From Bryobacterales bacterium (GTDB lineage Bacteria; Acidobacteriota; Terriglobia; Bryobacterales; Bryobacteraceae), in the NCBI GenBank assembly GCA_003167495.1, contig PMSX01000097.1:11853-56801 (forward strand): a DNA stretch of 44,949 bases, in the 5' to 3' direction. Shown in pieces: positions 25,733 through 34,426 of this stretch. A program made the position numbers and the translations under genes. The stretch's first letter is position 1. Every line of letters starts with the position of its first letter. The notes beneath the pieces are model-generated. The model saw only the letters and a program-made list of their open reading frames with translations, did not search any database and was not told the origin of the DNA.

Positions 25733-28221
25733 TTTCTAACTTGCTGCAAGCTCCTTTGCATGATCCGGATGTTTTCGATGAACTATCCGCCGATGGCGTA
25801 ACGCCGCGCAGCCACTGGTCGGCTTTCATGCAGTCTTTAGGCGACCTCGGCGTCGAGGAGTTGGAGAAGCGTCTTGCCCGTGCCCAACGCCGTATTCGGG
25901 AAAACGGCGTCACGTACAACGTGTACGGCGATCCGCAAGGCATTAGCCGCCCCTGGAAAATCGATCTGGTGCCGCTGCTGATTCCGGCCGACGAGTGGCG
26001 CTTCATCGAAAAAGGTATCATCCAGCGCGCCGAGGTTCTGAACCTTCTGCTGGCCGATCTGTATGGCCCGCAGAAGCTTCTCGCCTCCGGACGCCTGCCC
26101 GCGCCCTTGGCCTTTGCGAACCCGGCGTTCTTGCGACCGGTTGTCGGTCTCGGCGGCCCAAAACAAACCTACCTTCACTTGCTGGCAGTGGATTTGGCGC
26201 GATCGCCGGACGGCCAGTGGTGGGTTTTGGCCGACCGCACGCAAGCACCCTCCGGCACCGGTTACGCGCTCGAAAACCGCTTGATCGTTTCCGACATTTT
26301 GCCCGATCTCTTTCGCGCCGGCAATGTGCAGCGGCTGGCGCCCTTCTTTCGCGCCGAACGCGAAACCCTGTTCAACATGGCGCAAACCAGTAATCCCCGC
26401 ATTGTGCTGTTGACACCGGGCCCTTATAACGAAACCTATTTTGAACATGCGTACTTAGCCCGCTATCTGGGTTTCACGCTAGTGGAGGGTGCCGATCTAA
26501 CGGTTCGCGACCGCAAGGTCTATCTCAAAACGGTGAACGATCTGCAGCAGGTGGACGTGATCTTGCGCCGGGTAGACGATAGTTTTTGCGATCCTTTGGA
26601 GCTGCGCGCCGATTCCGTCCTTGGAGTACCAGGCTTGGTGGATGCAGTAGCGGCAGGCCACGTAAAGGTGGCGAATGGCTTGGGCAGCGGCGCCATTGAA
26701 ACAGCCGCTATAATGCCGTTTCTGCCGGGCCTGGCGCGGCACCTGCTTGGCGAAACGCTGAAACTGCCCTCTGTCGCGACGTGGTGGTGCGGCCAAAACT
26801 ACGCGCTCGAATGGGTGCTCGATCATCTCGATAGCGTAGTGATCAAGCCGGCGTTCCCTTCACGCGCCATGGAGCCGGTGTTCGGCGTTAGTTTGGCAAA
26901 CGAAGAAAAAAAGCGTCTTGCCGGTAATCTACGTGCGCGCCCCATGGATTATGTTGCGCAGGAGCAGGTGGCTCTTTCCACCGCGCCTGTCTGGGATGCC
27001 GGCGGTCTGCTGCCTCGGAGCGTGGTGTTGCGCACCTACGTATTGAACACGCTTAATGGATGGATGGCGATGCCCGGCGGGTTGGTCCGTGCCGCCGGCT
27101 CTGGAGGCCCCGTGGTTTCCATGCAGCACGGTGGGCACAGCAAAGATGCCTGGATCCTCTGGGACGCTCCGGTGGACACGTTCAGTATGCGCAAGCCGCG
27201 CGGCGAGCCGGTCGAACTCCGCCGTGGTTCCTCCGACTTGCCTAGCCGGGCCGCCGATAATCTGTTCTGGCTTGGCCGCTATGCTGAACGAGCCGAAAAC
27301 ATGGCGCGCTTGCTGCGAACTCTCATTTCCCGCGTACGCCGCGCCGACAGCTCCGAACTCGGCTGCTTGTTGCGCCTGCACGGTTGTTTCGATTCGCGCC
27401 ACAGCAAACTGCCGAAGCGCCGCCGGCCAACCGCCAACGAGCTTGAGAAAGAAATTATTTCGGTCATGACCGATACCGAACGCGCCGACAGCTTGGCTTC
27501 CACTCTCGATGAAGTCCACCGCGTGGGCAATAGCGTCCGCGAGCGGCTCTCCGCCGATATGACGCGTCTCGTTGGACAGCTCAACGACTGTGTGCAGGTT
27601 CAAGAGTACATGCTGTTTATCGAGTATTCCGCCGTTCTCACCGGCTGCCTGGAATTGCTCTCGGCGTTTTCCGGCATGGAACGCGAGAACATCACGCGCG
27701 GCCCCGGCTGGCTCTTTATGAGTTTGGGCCGCCGCTTGGAACGCGCCATGCACGCGCTGCGCCAGGTGCGCGAGATTACCAAACCGCTGACGGAAGACGA
27801 ATGGCCGCTGCTTGAATACATCCTGGAAGTAGCTGACAGCTCCATGACATACCGCTCGCGCTACTTCACCACGCTACAGCCAGTGGCCGTCCTCGACGTA
27901 CTGATGGCCGATGAGACCAATCCGCGTTCGCTCGATTTCCAGTTGGGCCATTTGGCCGATCTTTATCAGAAACTGCCGCGCCACGTCCCCGAAGATCTGC
28001 AAGCAATGCAGCACGCCGTGGCTTTGTTGCGCAGCTTTCCACTGCAGCAGATTGCGTATCCGCTGCCGGGTGCGCCGGAACGCAAGGGCGATTCCGACGA
28101 TCGGGCCAGACTTGATCGTACTTTAAGGGAACTGTCGGCACTCCTACCCACTTGGTCGAATAATTTGTCAAACAACTATTTCAGCCATGCGAGAGGACTA
28201 CCGATCACAATAGGCGCATGA
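25729..28221 (+). CDS. Circularly permuted ATP-grasp plus Alpha-E protein
   Basis: An 830-residue fusion. Residues 1 to about 490 are the circularly permuted ATP-grasp ligase: YNVYGDPQGISRPWKIDLVP, ADRTQAPSGTGYALENR, VILRRVDDSFCDPLELR, VKVANGLGSGAIE and the phosphate-loop region near VVIKPAFPSR. From about 503 is the all-helical Alpha-E domain (DUF403), beginning with its hallmark LPSRAADNLFWLGRYAERAE. In many genomes these are two separate genes. The start is the ATG at 25729, overlapping the previous stop as ATGA; a frame extension 16 codons upstream is not needed. The ATP-grasp would join an acyl phosphate and an amine. Substrate is unknown. It lies between two transglutaminase genes, each overlapping it by 4 nt. 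Confidence 0.9.
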   Translation: MISNLLQAPLHDPDVFDELSADGVTPRSHWSAFMQSLGDLGVEELEKRLARAQRRIRENGVTYNVYGDPQGISRPWKIDLVPLLIPADEWRFIEKGIIQRAEVLNLLLADLYGPQKLLASGRLPAPLAFANPAFLRPVVGLGGPKQTYLHLLAVDLARSPDGQWWVLADRTQAPSGTGYALENRLIVSDILPDLFRAGNVQRLAPFFRAERETLFNMAQTSNPRIVLLTPGPYNETYFEHAYLARYLGFTLVEGADLTVRDRKVYLKTVNDLQQVDVILRRVDDSFCDPLELRADSVLGVPGLVDAVAAGHVKVANGLGSGAIETAAIMPFLPGLARHLLGETLKLPSVATWWCGQNYALEWVLDHLDSVVIKPAFPSRAMEPVFGVSLANEEKKRLAGNLRARPMDYVAQEQVALSTAPVWDAGGLLPRSVVLRTYVLNTLNGWMAMPGGLVRAAGSGGPVVSMQHGGHSKDAWILWDAPVDTFSMRKPRGEPVELRRGSSDLPSRAADNLFWLGRYAERAENMARLLRTLISRVRRADSSELGCLLRLHGCFDSRHSKLPKRRRPTANELEKEIISVMTDTERADSLASTLDEVHRVGNSVRERLSADMTRLVGQLNDCVQVQEYMLFIEYSAVLTGCLELLSAFSGMERENITRGPGWLFMSLGRRLERAMHALRQVREITKPLTEDEWPLLEYILEVADSSMTYRSRYFTTLQPVAVLDVLMADETNPRSLDFQLGHLADLYQKLPRHVPEDLQAMQHAVALLRSFPLQQIAYPLPGAPERKGDSDDRARLDRTLRELSALLPTWSNNLSNNYFSHARGLPITIGA

Positions 28222-29096
28222 CTTACCGAATCGTACACCGGACTACCTACAAATACAAATACCCGGTCGTTTTCGGCAATCACGTGGCGTGCCTGACACC
28301 CCGCACGCTCGACCACCACCGCTGTCACTGGAGTGAGTTGCGGATTACTCCTCAGCCTGCTTCCCGTAGCGACCGCCTCGATTATTACGGAAACCAGATC
28401 AGTCTTTTCACCATTCAGCAGCCGCATAAACAGCTTGTGGTGGAAGCGCGCAGCGAAGTCTCGATCGAAGGTAGACGCCCAGGAATGCCCCCCAGCTCCC
28501 CTGCATGGGAGGATGTGGCCCGAGTGCTCCCGGAAGACCGCAGTGCCGCGGGTTTGGCGGCTTATCAATTTGTGTTTGAATCCTCGCGCATCAAGCCGTC
28601 AGCGGAGTTCGCTCTTTATGCCATTAAATCGTTTACACCCGGCCGGCCCTGGGCCGACGCGTTACTGGATTTGACCGCCCGCATCCATAAGGATTTTCTT
28701 TTCGACGCCAAAGCTACCAATGTGCGCACCTCGACTGAGGAGGTGTTTCGCAAACGCCGCGGCGTTTGTCAAGATTTCGCACATTTACAAATTGCTTGCC
28801 TACGCTCTTTGAAGCTGCCTGCGCGCTATGTCAGCGGATATCTTCGGACCTATCCACCTCCCGGCAGACCAAGACTCATTGGTGCTGACGCCTCCCATGC
28901 TTGGGCCTCGGCGTTTTGCCCGGGGAGCGGCTGGCTCGACGTCGATCCCACCAACAACCTGATCGTGGGCGATGGCCATGTGACCCTTGGTTGGGGCCGC
29001 GATTATGGCGAGGTTAGTCCGCTCCGCGGTTTGATTTTGGGAGGGCGCGATCACACATTGAAGGTTTCAGTGGATGTCGAGCCGCTGGAAGAGTAG
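28218..29096 (+). CDS. Transglutaminase-like cysteine peptidase
   Basis: A 292-residue protein: a bacterial transglutaminase N-terminal domain (TYRIVHRTTYKYKYPVVFGN) followed by the core domain. The catalytic triad is complete: Cys184 (RRGVCQDFAHLQ), His227 (DASHAWASAF) and Asp243 (DVDPTNN). It shares domain order with the first part of the 22430 protein but has no DUF2126. Proteins of this type are thought to act as peptidases or amidases more than as cross-linking enzymes, though no member close to this one is characterised to my knowledge. Its ATG overlaps the previous stop codon (ATGA at 28218-28221), so the three genes form one translationally coupled operon. Confidence 0.9.
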   Translation: MTYRIVHRTTYKYKYPVVFGNHVACLTPRTLDHHRCHWSELRITPQPASRSDRLDYYGNQISLFTIQQPHKQLVVEARSEVSIEGRRPGMPPSSPAWEDVARVLPEDRSAAGLAAYQFVFESSRIKPSAEFALYAIKSFTPGRPWADALLDLTARIHKDFLFDAKATNVRTSTEEVFRKRRGVCQDFAHLQIACLRSLKLPARYVSGYLRTYPPPGRPRLIGADASHAWASAFCPGSGWLDVDPTNNLIVGDGHVTLGWGRDYGEVSPLRGLILGGRDHTLKVSVDVEPLEE

Positions 29097-29117
29097 AACG
29101 GCACTGAGGACTCTTGC

Positions 29118-29888
29118 TTGTTTAGGAATGCCATTGTTCGTATCCCCGGAAAGAACTTTGCGGATGGGCTGACGACCGTCAACCTGGGAGTTCCACGTTT
29201 TGATCGGGTTTTGCAGCAGCATGCGAGTTATTGTGAGGCATTGCTGGCGTGCGGGCTTACACTCACTACCCTGGAGGCTGATCTTCGCTACCCTGATTCA
29301 ACTTTCTTGGAGGACACGGCAATTCTGACTGGCCGAGGCGCGATTATAACGCATCCTGGCGCGCCGAGCAGGGAGGGTGAGACTGCTGCCGTCCGTGAAG
29401 CGATCCGGCGTTTCTTTCCCGCGATTTTCGACATCGAGTCGCCTGGAACGCTCGACGGAGGCGATATCTGCGAGGCGGAAGATCATTTCTTCCTGGGCCT
29501 TTCACAACGCACCAACGAAGAAGGTGTCTGCCAGCTCGGCTTGTATTTAGCAAAACTAGGTTATACGTCCTCGGTCATCGATTCCCGTTCGATGGCGAGT
29601 ATCTTGCATCTCAAGAGCGGGATCTCCTACATTGGCGACAACACCATGGTCGTGACGGAGGAGCTGGCGAATCACGAATTCTTTAGCGGTTATGAACGGA
29701 TTACCGTTACGCCGGGTGAAAGCTACGCCGCCAATTGTGTGCGCGTGAATCAACGGGTACTGGTGGCTGCCGGACATCCGCAATTGAATGCAGCGCTGGT
29801 GAAGTGCGGGTTCAATCCCCTGCCGCTTGATATGTCTGAGTTTCAGAAGATGGACGGTGGGTTGAGCTGTCTTTCGTTACGGTTCTAG
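29118..29888 (+). CDS. Dimethylarginine dimethylaminohydrolase-like enzyme
   Basis: A 256-residue protein of the pentein/amidinotransferase fold. Visible motifs are YPDSTFLEDTAIL (substrate-side aspartate and glutamate), SPGTLDGGDI, the catalytic His164 in ILHLKSGISYIGDN, and the nucleophile Cys251 in MDGGLSCLSLRF near the C-terminus. The closest family is DDAH, which turns N-omega-methylated arginines into citrulline and methylamines; arginine-type side activities are also known in this fold. Start is a TTG at 29118 with GAGGA ending 7 nt upstream. It begins 21 nt after the transglutaminase stop, so it may belong to that operon. It converges on the ACT gene with 5 nt between. Confidence 0.85.
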   Translation: MFRNAIVRIPGKNFADGLTTVNLGVPRFDRVLQQHASYCEALLACGLTLTTLEADLRYPDSTFLEDTAILTGRGAIITHPGAPSREGETAAVREAIRRFFPAIFDIESPGTLDGGDICEAEDHFFLGLSQRTNEEGVCQLGLYLAKLGYTSSVIDSRSMASILHLKSGISYIGDNTMVVTEELANHEFFSGYERITVTPGESYAANCVRVNQRVLVAAGHPQLNAALVKCGFNPLPLDMSEFQKMDGGLSCLSLRF

Positions 29889-29893
29889 GAGCG

Positions 29894-30277
29894 CTATTCC
29901 GCTATGTGGAAGTGTTCGGCGAGCGCCGTCTTAGCCCGTTCCAGGGTGCTGGCGCGGACCAGGATGTAATCGGTATCGAAGGTAGAAATGGACAGAATAC
30001 TGATACCGGCTCCGGCCATGGGGCTTAGGATGCTTGAGAGGATGCCGACTGCGGAGAATTCAAGCTTGTCATTGACTCGCAAGGCCCGCCAGCCGGGTTC
30101 GGATTTCAGTCCGGCAGGGACGGCGCCTGATGGGCAGATGATCGAAAGCTCATCATCGGTGTAAGTGACCGATACAAGGGGATCTGCAGAGATTTGCAGC
30201 CAGGACGGGAACGACATTTCCGGCGGCAGCTTCAAGATTGTCAGTTCCCCTTCAAGAATACGAAGCGTGAGGCTCAT
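29894..30277 (-). CDS. ACT/CASTOR-like domain protein
   Basis: A 127-residue protein that looks like two ACT-type halves: an N-terminal one (LRILEGELTILKLPPEMSFP) and a C-terminal one with FSAVGILSSILSPMAGAGIS and then ILSISTFDTDYILV. This is the arrangement of the CASTOR-type ACT family (COG3603-like). Such domains bind amino acids; the eukaryotic CASTOR1 protein binds arginine. No enzyme domain is attached, so a sensor or regulatory subunit is likely. Its gene ends 5 nt from that of the dimethylarginine-hydrolase-like enzyme, on the opposite strand. A link through arginine-type ligands is an inference. It lies 16 nt downstream of the MBL-fold gene and is probably co-transcribed with it. Confidence 0.75.
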   Translation of the reverse strand: MSLTLRILEGELTILKLPPEMSFPSWLQISADPLVSVTYTDDELSIICPSGAVPAGLKSEPGWRALRVNDKLEFSAVGILSSILSPMAGAGISILSISTFDTDYILVRASTLERAKTALAEHFHIAE

Positions 30278-30293
30278 GTTCTGACATATTCCT

Positions 30294-31217
30294 TTAAGGA
30301 GTCTTGAGCTCTTTGTATACCGCCTGTATGAACGCGTTGGCGTTTACAGGGCCGTGGCCCCATGTTGCGTCGAACTCGCGGGTTGGCTGAGCCGTAATCG
30401 CGTCTTGCTCAGTACCACCGGTATCAATGACATGCTGAATGCGGCCTTGTACAGTCACAATCATGTCGTGAAAGGATTTGACATCAGTTCCGCTCATCAC
30501 TTTGCCGTGCGCGGGTACAACTCGTACACGGTCGTTCGTCCAATGGCCAAGTAGCTGCACAAAGCCGCTTAGCTTTGCGCCGACTTTCGAGTCGATCTCC
30601 GGATAGCTATCGCCCGGAAATACGTTTCCCATGTACACCAGATTGGCGACATGGAAATGGACAAGTATATCCGCGTCGCTGTAGCCAGGTGGTTGATGAA
30701 TGATGTGAATTGCTTCGTTATTCATGTCGAAAGTCAGCACTTCCGAAAATGCGACGCGTGGTCGGTCGACGCCTAGCTGAAGGAAGCGCTGGTCTAATGG
30801 TGGAGGCTCGCCCATTCTGTGTCCACCGAGGCGCTCTAGGCCCTTTTCTTGCATGGCAACGAACGCCCCTCGGTGGCCCCAGCCCGCATCACCGTCAAAC
30901 TGTCCGTGCTGTGGCTCGCCAATGACGACATAACGAACGGGCGACTTCGTCCGAGTTTCTAAAAGCTCGCTGATTTGTGCAGTGCTGGCGATCGAGGGCG
31001 TGCCAATCAAAAGTGCCCCGTCTGGTCCAACCGATGCTATGACATTGCCCGAGCTCGTGGAGAACAGAAGCAAATTGGGGGCGAGTTCGCTAACGCCCAC
31101 AGTTTCGTCGGTGGCTGGCAGAGTTGTGACGGCCGAACAAAACACCAATATGACGGCGAAGAACACACGTCTGCTGGAGTGACACAGCGGGTTGAAATGA
31201 CTAGCCAGAGTGGGCAT
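30294..31217 (-). CDS. Metallo-beta-lactamase-fold protein with lost metal ligands
   Basis: A 307-residue exported protein (hydrophobic RRVFFAVILVFCSAVTTLPA near the N-terminus; the first 15 residues may not be translated). The body follows the MBL fold: SGNVIASVGPDGALLIGT, VRYVVIGEPQHGQFDGDAGW, ADILVHFHVANLVYMGNVF and VVPAHGKV. Where active members have HxHxDH, this one has QHGQFDGD, so most first-shell ligands are absent. The usual histidine before the TDGD-like motif is also replaced (GYSDAD). The last PAHG histidine remains. It probably does not act as a normal two-zinc hydrolase and may have become a binding protein. The reading frame is otherwise intact and well formed. Confidence 0.75.
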   Translation of the reverse strand: MPTLASHFNPLCHSSRRVFFAVILVFCSAVTTLPATDETVGVSELAPNLLLFSTSSGNVIASVGPDGALLIGTPSIASTAQISELLETRTKSPVRYVVIGEPQHGQFDGDAGWGHRGAFVAMQEKGLERLGGHRMGEPPPLDQRFLQLGVDRPRVAFSEVLTFDMNNEAIHIIHQPPGYSDADILVHFHVANLVYMGNVFPGDSYPEIDSKVGAKLSGFVQLLGHWTNDRVRVVPAHGKVMSGTDVKSFHDMIVTVQGRIQHVIDTGGTEQDAITAQPTREFDATWGHGPVNANAFIQAVYKELKTP

Positions 31218-31283
31218 TCTTGATTGATCCTTAAATTAGACAGATTGTAGCGTTTACAAATCTGAGTTTGTGGTGCCGTCGCA

Positions 31284-31303
31284 TTAGCCAAGATAGTGGC
31301 TAA
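31284..31303. promoter_or_regulatory. Perfect 7-bp dyad, operator-like
   Basis: TTAGCCA and TGGCTAA are exact inverted repeats separated by 6 nt (AGATAG). The dyad lies in the 267-nt region between the divergent MBL-fold and DUF1385 genes, 181 nt before the latter's proposed start. It could be a repressor site. About 28 nt after it a GGATGAG stands before a GTG (31332) that opens a short frame (PPTPDDLFFAMSDRRSRSI) merging with the DUF1385 frame, so it may once have served another gene. No regulator is assigned. Confidence 0.45.
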
Positions 31304-31460
31304 ACTCGCCTTGGGTTTTTTGAAGGATGAGGTGCCACCAACACCCGATGATCTGTTTTTTGCGATGAGTGACCGAAGAAGCCGATCAATTTGTAGCTGG
31401 AACCTATTAGCAGCCTGCTTCGAAATGCGCACATCAAACAACCGATACCTCAGACCCCGC

Positions 31461-31477
31461 TATACTGAAATCTGGAG
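31461..31477 (+). promoter_or_regulatory. Putative -10 box and ribosome binding site for DUF1385 gene
   Basis: TATACT at 31461-31466 is a good -10 match, without a clear -35. GGAG at 31474-31477 is 7 nt before a TTG at 31485. Together they support starting the DUF1385 protein at 31485 and not at the upstream ends of the open frame. Confidence 0.4.
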
Positions 31478-31484
31478 TTTCCTT

Positions 31485-32474
31485 TTGACTTTCCGTGCCT
31501 TTGTGCGTCTTTTCACGCATATTCAGCTATTACCGGTTGTTGAGAACGGCGAAGAAACCACGCTTGTGGGCGGCCAGGCCGTCATGGAAGGCGTGATGAT
31601 GCGTTCGCCCCACAGTTACTGTGTTGCTGTTCGTAAGCAGAGCGGCGAGATTGTGACGCAAGAGAGTCCGCTGCCGCGGCTTTCGGAGAACTATCCGATT
31701 TTTAAGGTCCCCGTCATTCGAGGGCTCGGAACGCTAGGCGGCGCGATGTGGCTGGGCATGAAAGCCCTGAAGTTTTCGAGCGACTGCATGCTGCAGGATA
31801 TCGCGGGTGATAAGCCGGCGCCGGAGAAAAAAGAAGCGGGGCCGATGGCGATGGTGCTGCAGATCTGCCTATCGCTGGCGTTTATGATCGGTCTTTATAA
31901 GCTGCTGCCGCTACTGATTGCCACACAAATTGGGCATCATGTGCAAGCGCTGCATGGCCGCTTTGCCATCAATATGGTGGATGGCACGGTGCGGATTGCT
32001 ATCTTCCTGGCGTTCATGTTCGTCCTTTCGCGGCTGCCGGATATGCACCGCATGTTTCAATATCACGGCGCGGAACATAAGGTTGTATTCAATTTCGAAT
32101 CGGGCAAACCCGTTTCGGTGCCGAATGCGCAGAGTTTCGTCACATGGCATCCGCGTTGTGGCACAAGTTTCCTCATGGTTGTGCTGATCGTCTCGATGAT
32201 TTGCTATGCCCTCCTGCCCATTGATAACTTCTTTTACAAGCTGATCGCGCGCGTGGCGCTGCTGCCGCTGGTGGTAGGCGTGAGCTACGAAGTGATCCGT
32301 TATGCGGCCAAGCGGAGATCGGGCCTCATGGCGCTCTTGACGAAGCCGGGGCTTTGGCTGCAGCGCATCACCACACAAGGGCCTTCGGATTCGCAAGTAG
32401 AAGTAGCCATTTATGCGCTCAACCACGCTATGGATTTAGAAAAAGCGCAGGGCGGCCCGCTCGTCATCGCTTAA
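31485..32474 (+). CDS. DUF1385 (YqhQ-type) membrane protein
   Basis: A 329-residue integral membrane protein. It starts at a TTG ([16 protein letters not shown]) and then shows the DUF1385 signature [20 protein letters not shown]. Membrane helices lie around [35 protein letters not shown] and [19 protein letters not shown]. The conserved [15 protein letters not shown] and [10 protein letters not shown] motifs lie between them, with histidines and a cysteine that may bind metal. The function of the family is not known to me. It stands 11 nt before prfA, and a DUF1385-prfA-prmC order is common in other bacteria, so it is probably the first gene of that operon. An open frame extends upstream to 31296 but lacks family similarity. 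Confidence 0.85.
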   Translation: MTFRAFVRLFTHIQLLPVVENGEETTLVGGQAVMEGVMMRSPHSYCVAVRKQSGEIVTQESPLPRLSENYPIFKVPVIRGLGTLGGAMWLGMKALKFSSDCMLQDIAGDKPAPEKKEAGPMAMVLQICLSLAFMIGLYKLLPLLIATQIGHHVQALHGRFAINMVDGTVRIAIFLAFMFVLSRLPDMHRMFQYHGAEHKVVFNFESGKPVSVPNAQSFVTWHPRCGTSFLMVVLIVSMICYALLPIDNFFYKLIARVALLPLVVGVSYEVIRYAAKRRSGLMALLTKPGLWLQRITTQGPSDSQVEVAIYALNHAMDLEKAQGGPLVIA

Positions 32475-32485
32475 TAGGATTTGCC

Positions 32486-33565
32486 ATGCAATATAAAGCA
32501 CGCCTCGATCAAGCGGAAGAACGTTTTAACGAACTGACCGCCAAAATGTCGGACCCCGCCGTTATCAACGATGGCGAGCAGTATCGTAAGGTTTCCAAGG
32601 CGCGTAGTGAACTGGAAGAGACCGTTGGCAAATACGGCGACTGGAAGCGCGTTGACCGTGAATTGCGCGATGCGCACGCGATGTTGACGGAAACCGATCC
32701 CGACTTGTTGCAGATGGCGCAAATGGAAGTGGCGCGGCTCGAGCCGGAACGTACGCAAATCGAACAGGAATTGCAGGTTCTGTTGCTGCCGAAAGACCCG
32801 AACGACGAGAAAAACATCATTCTTGAGATTCGTAAAGGCGCCGGTGGCGATGAAGCGTCGCTGTTTGCGGGCGAAGTGTTCCGCATGTACACGCGCTACG
32901 CCGAAGAGCAGGGCTGGAAAGTGGAAGTAACGTCTATCAATGAATCGTCAGTCGGCGGGTTAAGTGAAGTGATTGCCATGGTGAGTGGGAAGAAAGTGTA
33001 CAGCCGGCTGAAATATGAGAGTGGCGTGCACCGGGTACAGCGCGTTCCGCAAACGGAGACGCAAGGACGTGTCCACACTTCCACCATCACGGTGGCGGTG
33101 ATGCCCGAAGCCGATGAGGTGGATATTCAGATTGACGCAAAGGATTTGCGCATTGATACCTTTTGCTCATCTGGTCCGGGCGGGCAATCGGTAAACACAA
33201 CTTACTCGGCGGTGCGCATTACCCATTTGCCGACGAACACGGTGGTTTCGTGCCAGGACGAAAAATCGCAGATCAAGAACCGATCCAAGGCGATGCAGGT
33301 GCTCCGATCGCGTTTGTATCAGCAGGAGTTGGATAAGCAACTAGCAGCCATTGGCGCGGCGCGCAAAAGCCAAGTGGGCACGGGCGACCGGAGCGAAAAA
33401 ATTCGCACCTATAACTTTCCGCAGAACCGACTTACTGACCATCGCATTGGGTTGACGCTACATCAGCTCGATCTCACGATGGAAGGGCGGTTGCAGCCGG
33501 TGATTGATGCGCTGACCACCTACTACCAGGCGGAGAAGCTTCGCGATCAGGGCGAAGCGGCTTAA
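32486..33565 (+). CDS. prfA: Peptide chain release factor 1
   Basis: A 359-residue class I release factor. It has the GGQ loop that triggers peptide release at residues 232-234 ([20 protein letters not shown]). The stop-codon tripeptide is Pro188-Gln-Thr190 ([16 protein letters not shown]), the PxT type that reads UAA and UAG, so this is RF1 and not RF2. The ATG at 32486 follows an AGGA-containing AATAGGATTTGCC. A frame reaching back into the DUF1385 gene is not used. The next gene, prmC, encodes the methylase that modifies the GGQ glutamine, so enzyme and substrate are co-transcribed. Confidence 0.95.
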   Translation: MQYKARLDQAEERFNELTAKMSDPAVINDGEQYRKVSKARSELEETVGKYGDWKRVDRELRDAHAMLTETDPDLLQMAQMEVARLEPERTQIEQELQVLLLPKDPNDEKNIILEIRKGAGGDEASLFAGEVFRMYTRYAEEQGWKVEVTSINESSVGGLSEVIAMVSGKKVYSRLKYESGVHRVQRVPQTETQGRVHTSTITVAVMPEADEVDIQIDAKDLRIDTFCSSGPGGQSVNTTYSAVRITHLPTNTVVSCQDEKSQIKNRSKAMQVLRSRLYQQELDKQLAAIGAARKSQVGTGDRSEKIRTYNFPQNRLTDHRIGLTLHQLDLTMEGRLQPVIDALTTYYQAEKLRDQGEAA

Positions 33566-33577
33566 ATAGCAACGCCC

Positions 33578-34417
33578 GTGACACTCGGGACGGCTCTTCA
33601 GCAAGGCACGGCCATTCTTGAAAAAGCAGCGGTGCCCGTGGCACGACTGACCGCTGAAGTGTTGTTATGCCACGCATTGCGCGCGGACCGCGCCTATCTC
33701 TACGCGCATTCCACCGACGAATTGACGGAACTTTCTTGGATTCACTACGGGCGCTATCTGGATGAGCGGCTGAAGGGAAAGCCGACGCAATACATCACCC
33801 ACAATCAGGAATTCTTTGGGCGCGATTTTTATGTGAATGAAGACGTGCTGATTCCAAGGCCGGAGACAGAGCATTTGGTGGAGGCGGCGATGAGTTATGC
33901 GCGGCGTTCGGCGGGAGCCCGGCGGATTTTGGATGTGGGGACGGGTTCGGGCGCCATTGCGATCTCACTGGCATTGGAGTTGGGGCGAGAGGTTTTGGCG
34001 TCGGACGTTTCGGTAAAGGCGCTGGGAGTGGCGGCGAGAAATGCGCGGACGCACAGTGCGCGAGTTTCTCTGTTCGCTTGTGATCTGCTGGAGGCTGTGC
34101 GGCCCGGTTCGATTGATTTGCTAGTTTCGAATCCGCCGTATGTGCCCGGCGGCGATTCTGCGAATATGCAAACGGAAGTGCGGGATTGGGAGCCTCACGT
34201 GGCGCTGTTTGCAGGCGACACCGGTCTTGAGGTCTACCGGCGGTTGATTGCACAAGCTACAGTTGCGGTGAAATCTGCCGGGCGACTCTATTTTGAGTTG
34301 GGGTATCGCTCGTTGGATGGCGTGCGCGAGATACTGGCTGCTGCACCGTGGGGCGATTTCGAAGTAATCTCAGATTTGGCGGGCTGGCCCAGGGTGATTG
34401 GCGCCACGCTCGCTTGA
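33578..34417 (+). CDS. prmC: Release factor glutamine N5-methyltransferase
   Basis: A 279-residue methyltransferase of the HemK/PrmC family. The N-terminal helical substrate domain is followed by the SAM fold: IPRPETEHLV, the SAM-binding loop ILDVGTGSGAIAISLAL, the acidic residue in VLASDVS, and the active-site NPPY motif (SNPPYVPG, Asn185-Tyr188). It methylates the glutamine of the GGQ loop of release factors. The start is a GTG at 33578, 12 nt after the prfA stop codon. It has the usual family length. Confidence 0.94.
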   Translation: MTLGTALQQGTAILEKAAVPVARLTAEVLLCHALRADRAYLYAHSTDELTELSWIHYGRYLDERLKGKPTQYITHNQEFFGRDFYVNEDVLIPRPETEHLVEAAMSYARRSAGARRILDVGTGSGAIAISLALELGREVLASDVSVKALGVAARNARTHSARVSLFACDLLEAVRPGSIDLLVSNPPYVPGGDSANMQTEVRDWEPHVALFAGDTGLEVYRRLIAQATVAVKSAGRLYFELGYRSLDGVREILAAAPWGDFEVISDLAGWPRVIGATLA

Positions 34418-34426
34418 GAATGTTTC

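Noticed and set aside
29298..29553. Small minus-strand ORFs within the DDAH-like gene
   Set aside because: They are antisense shadows without family similarity.
31296..31484. Upstream extension of the DUF1385 protein
   Set aside because: The extra 63 residues do not resemble the family, and a -10 box and ribosome binding site precede the TTG at 31485.
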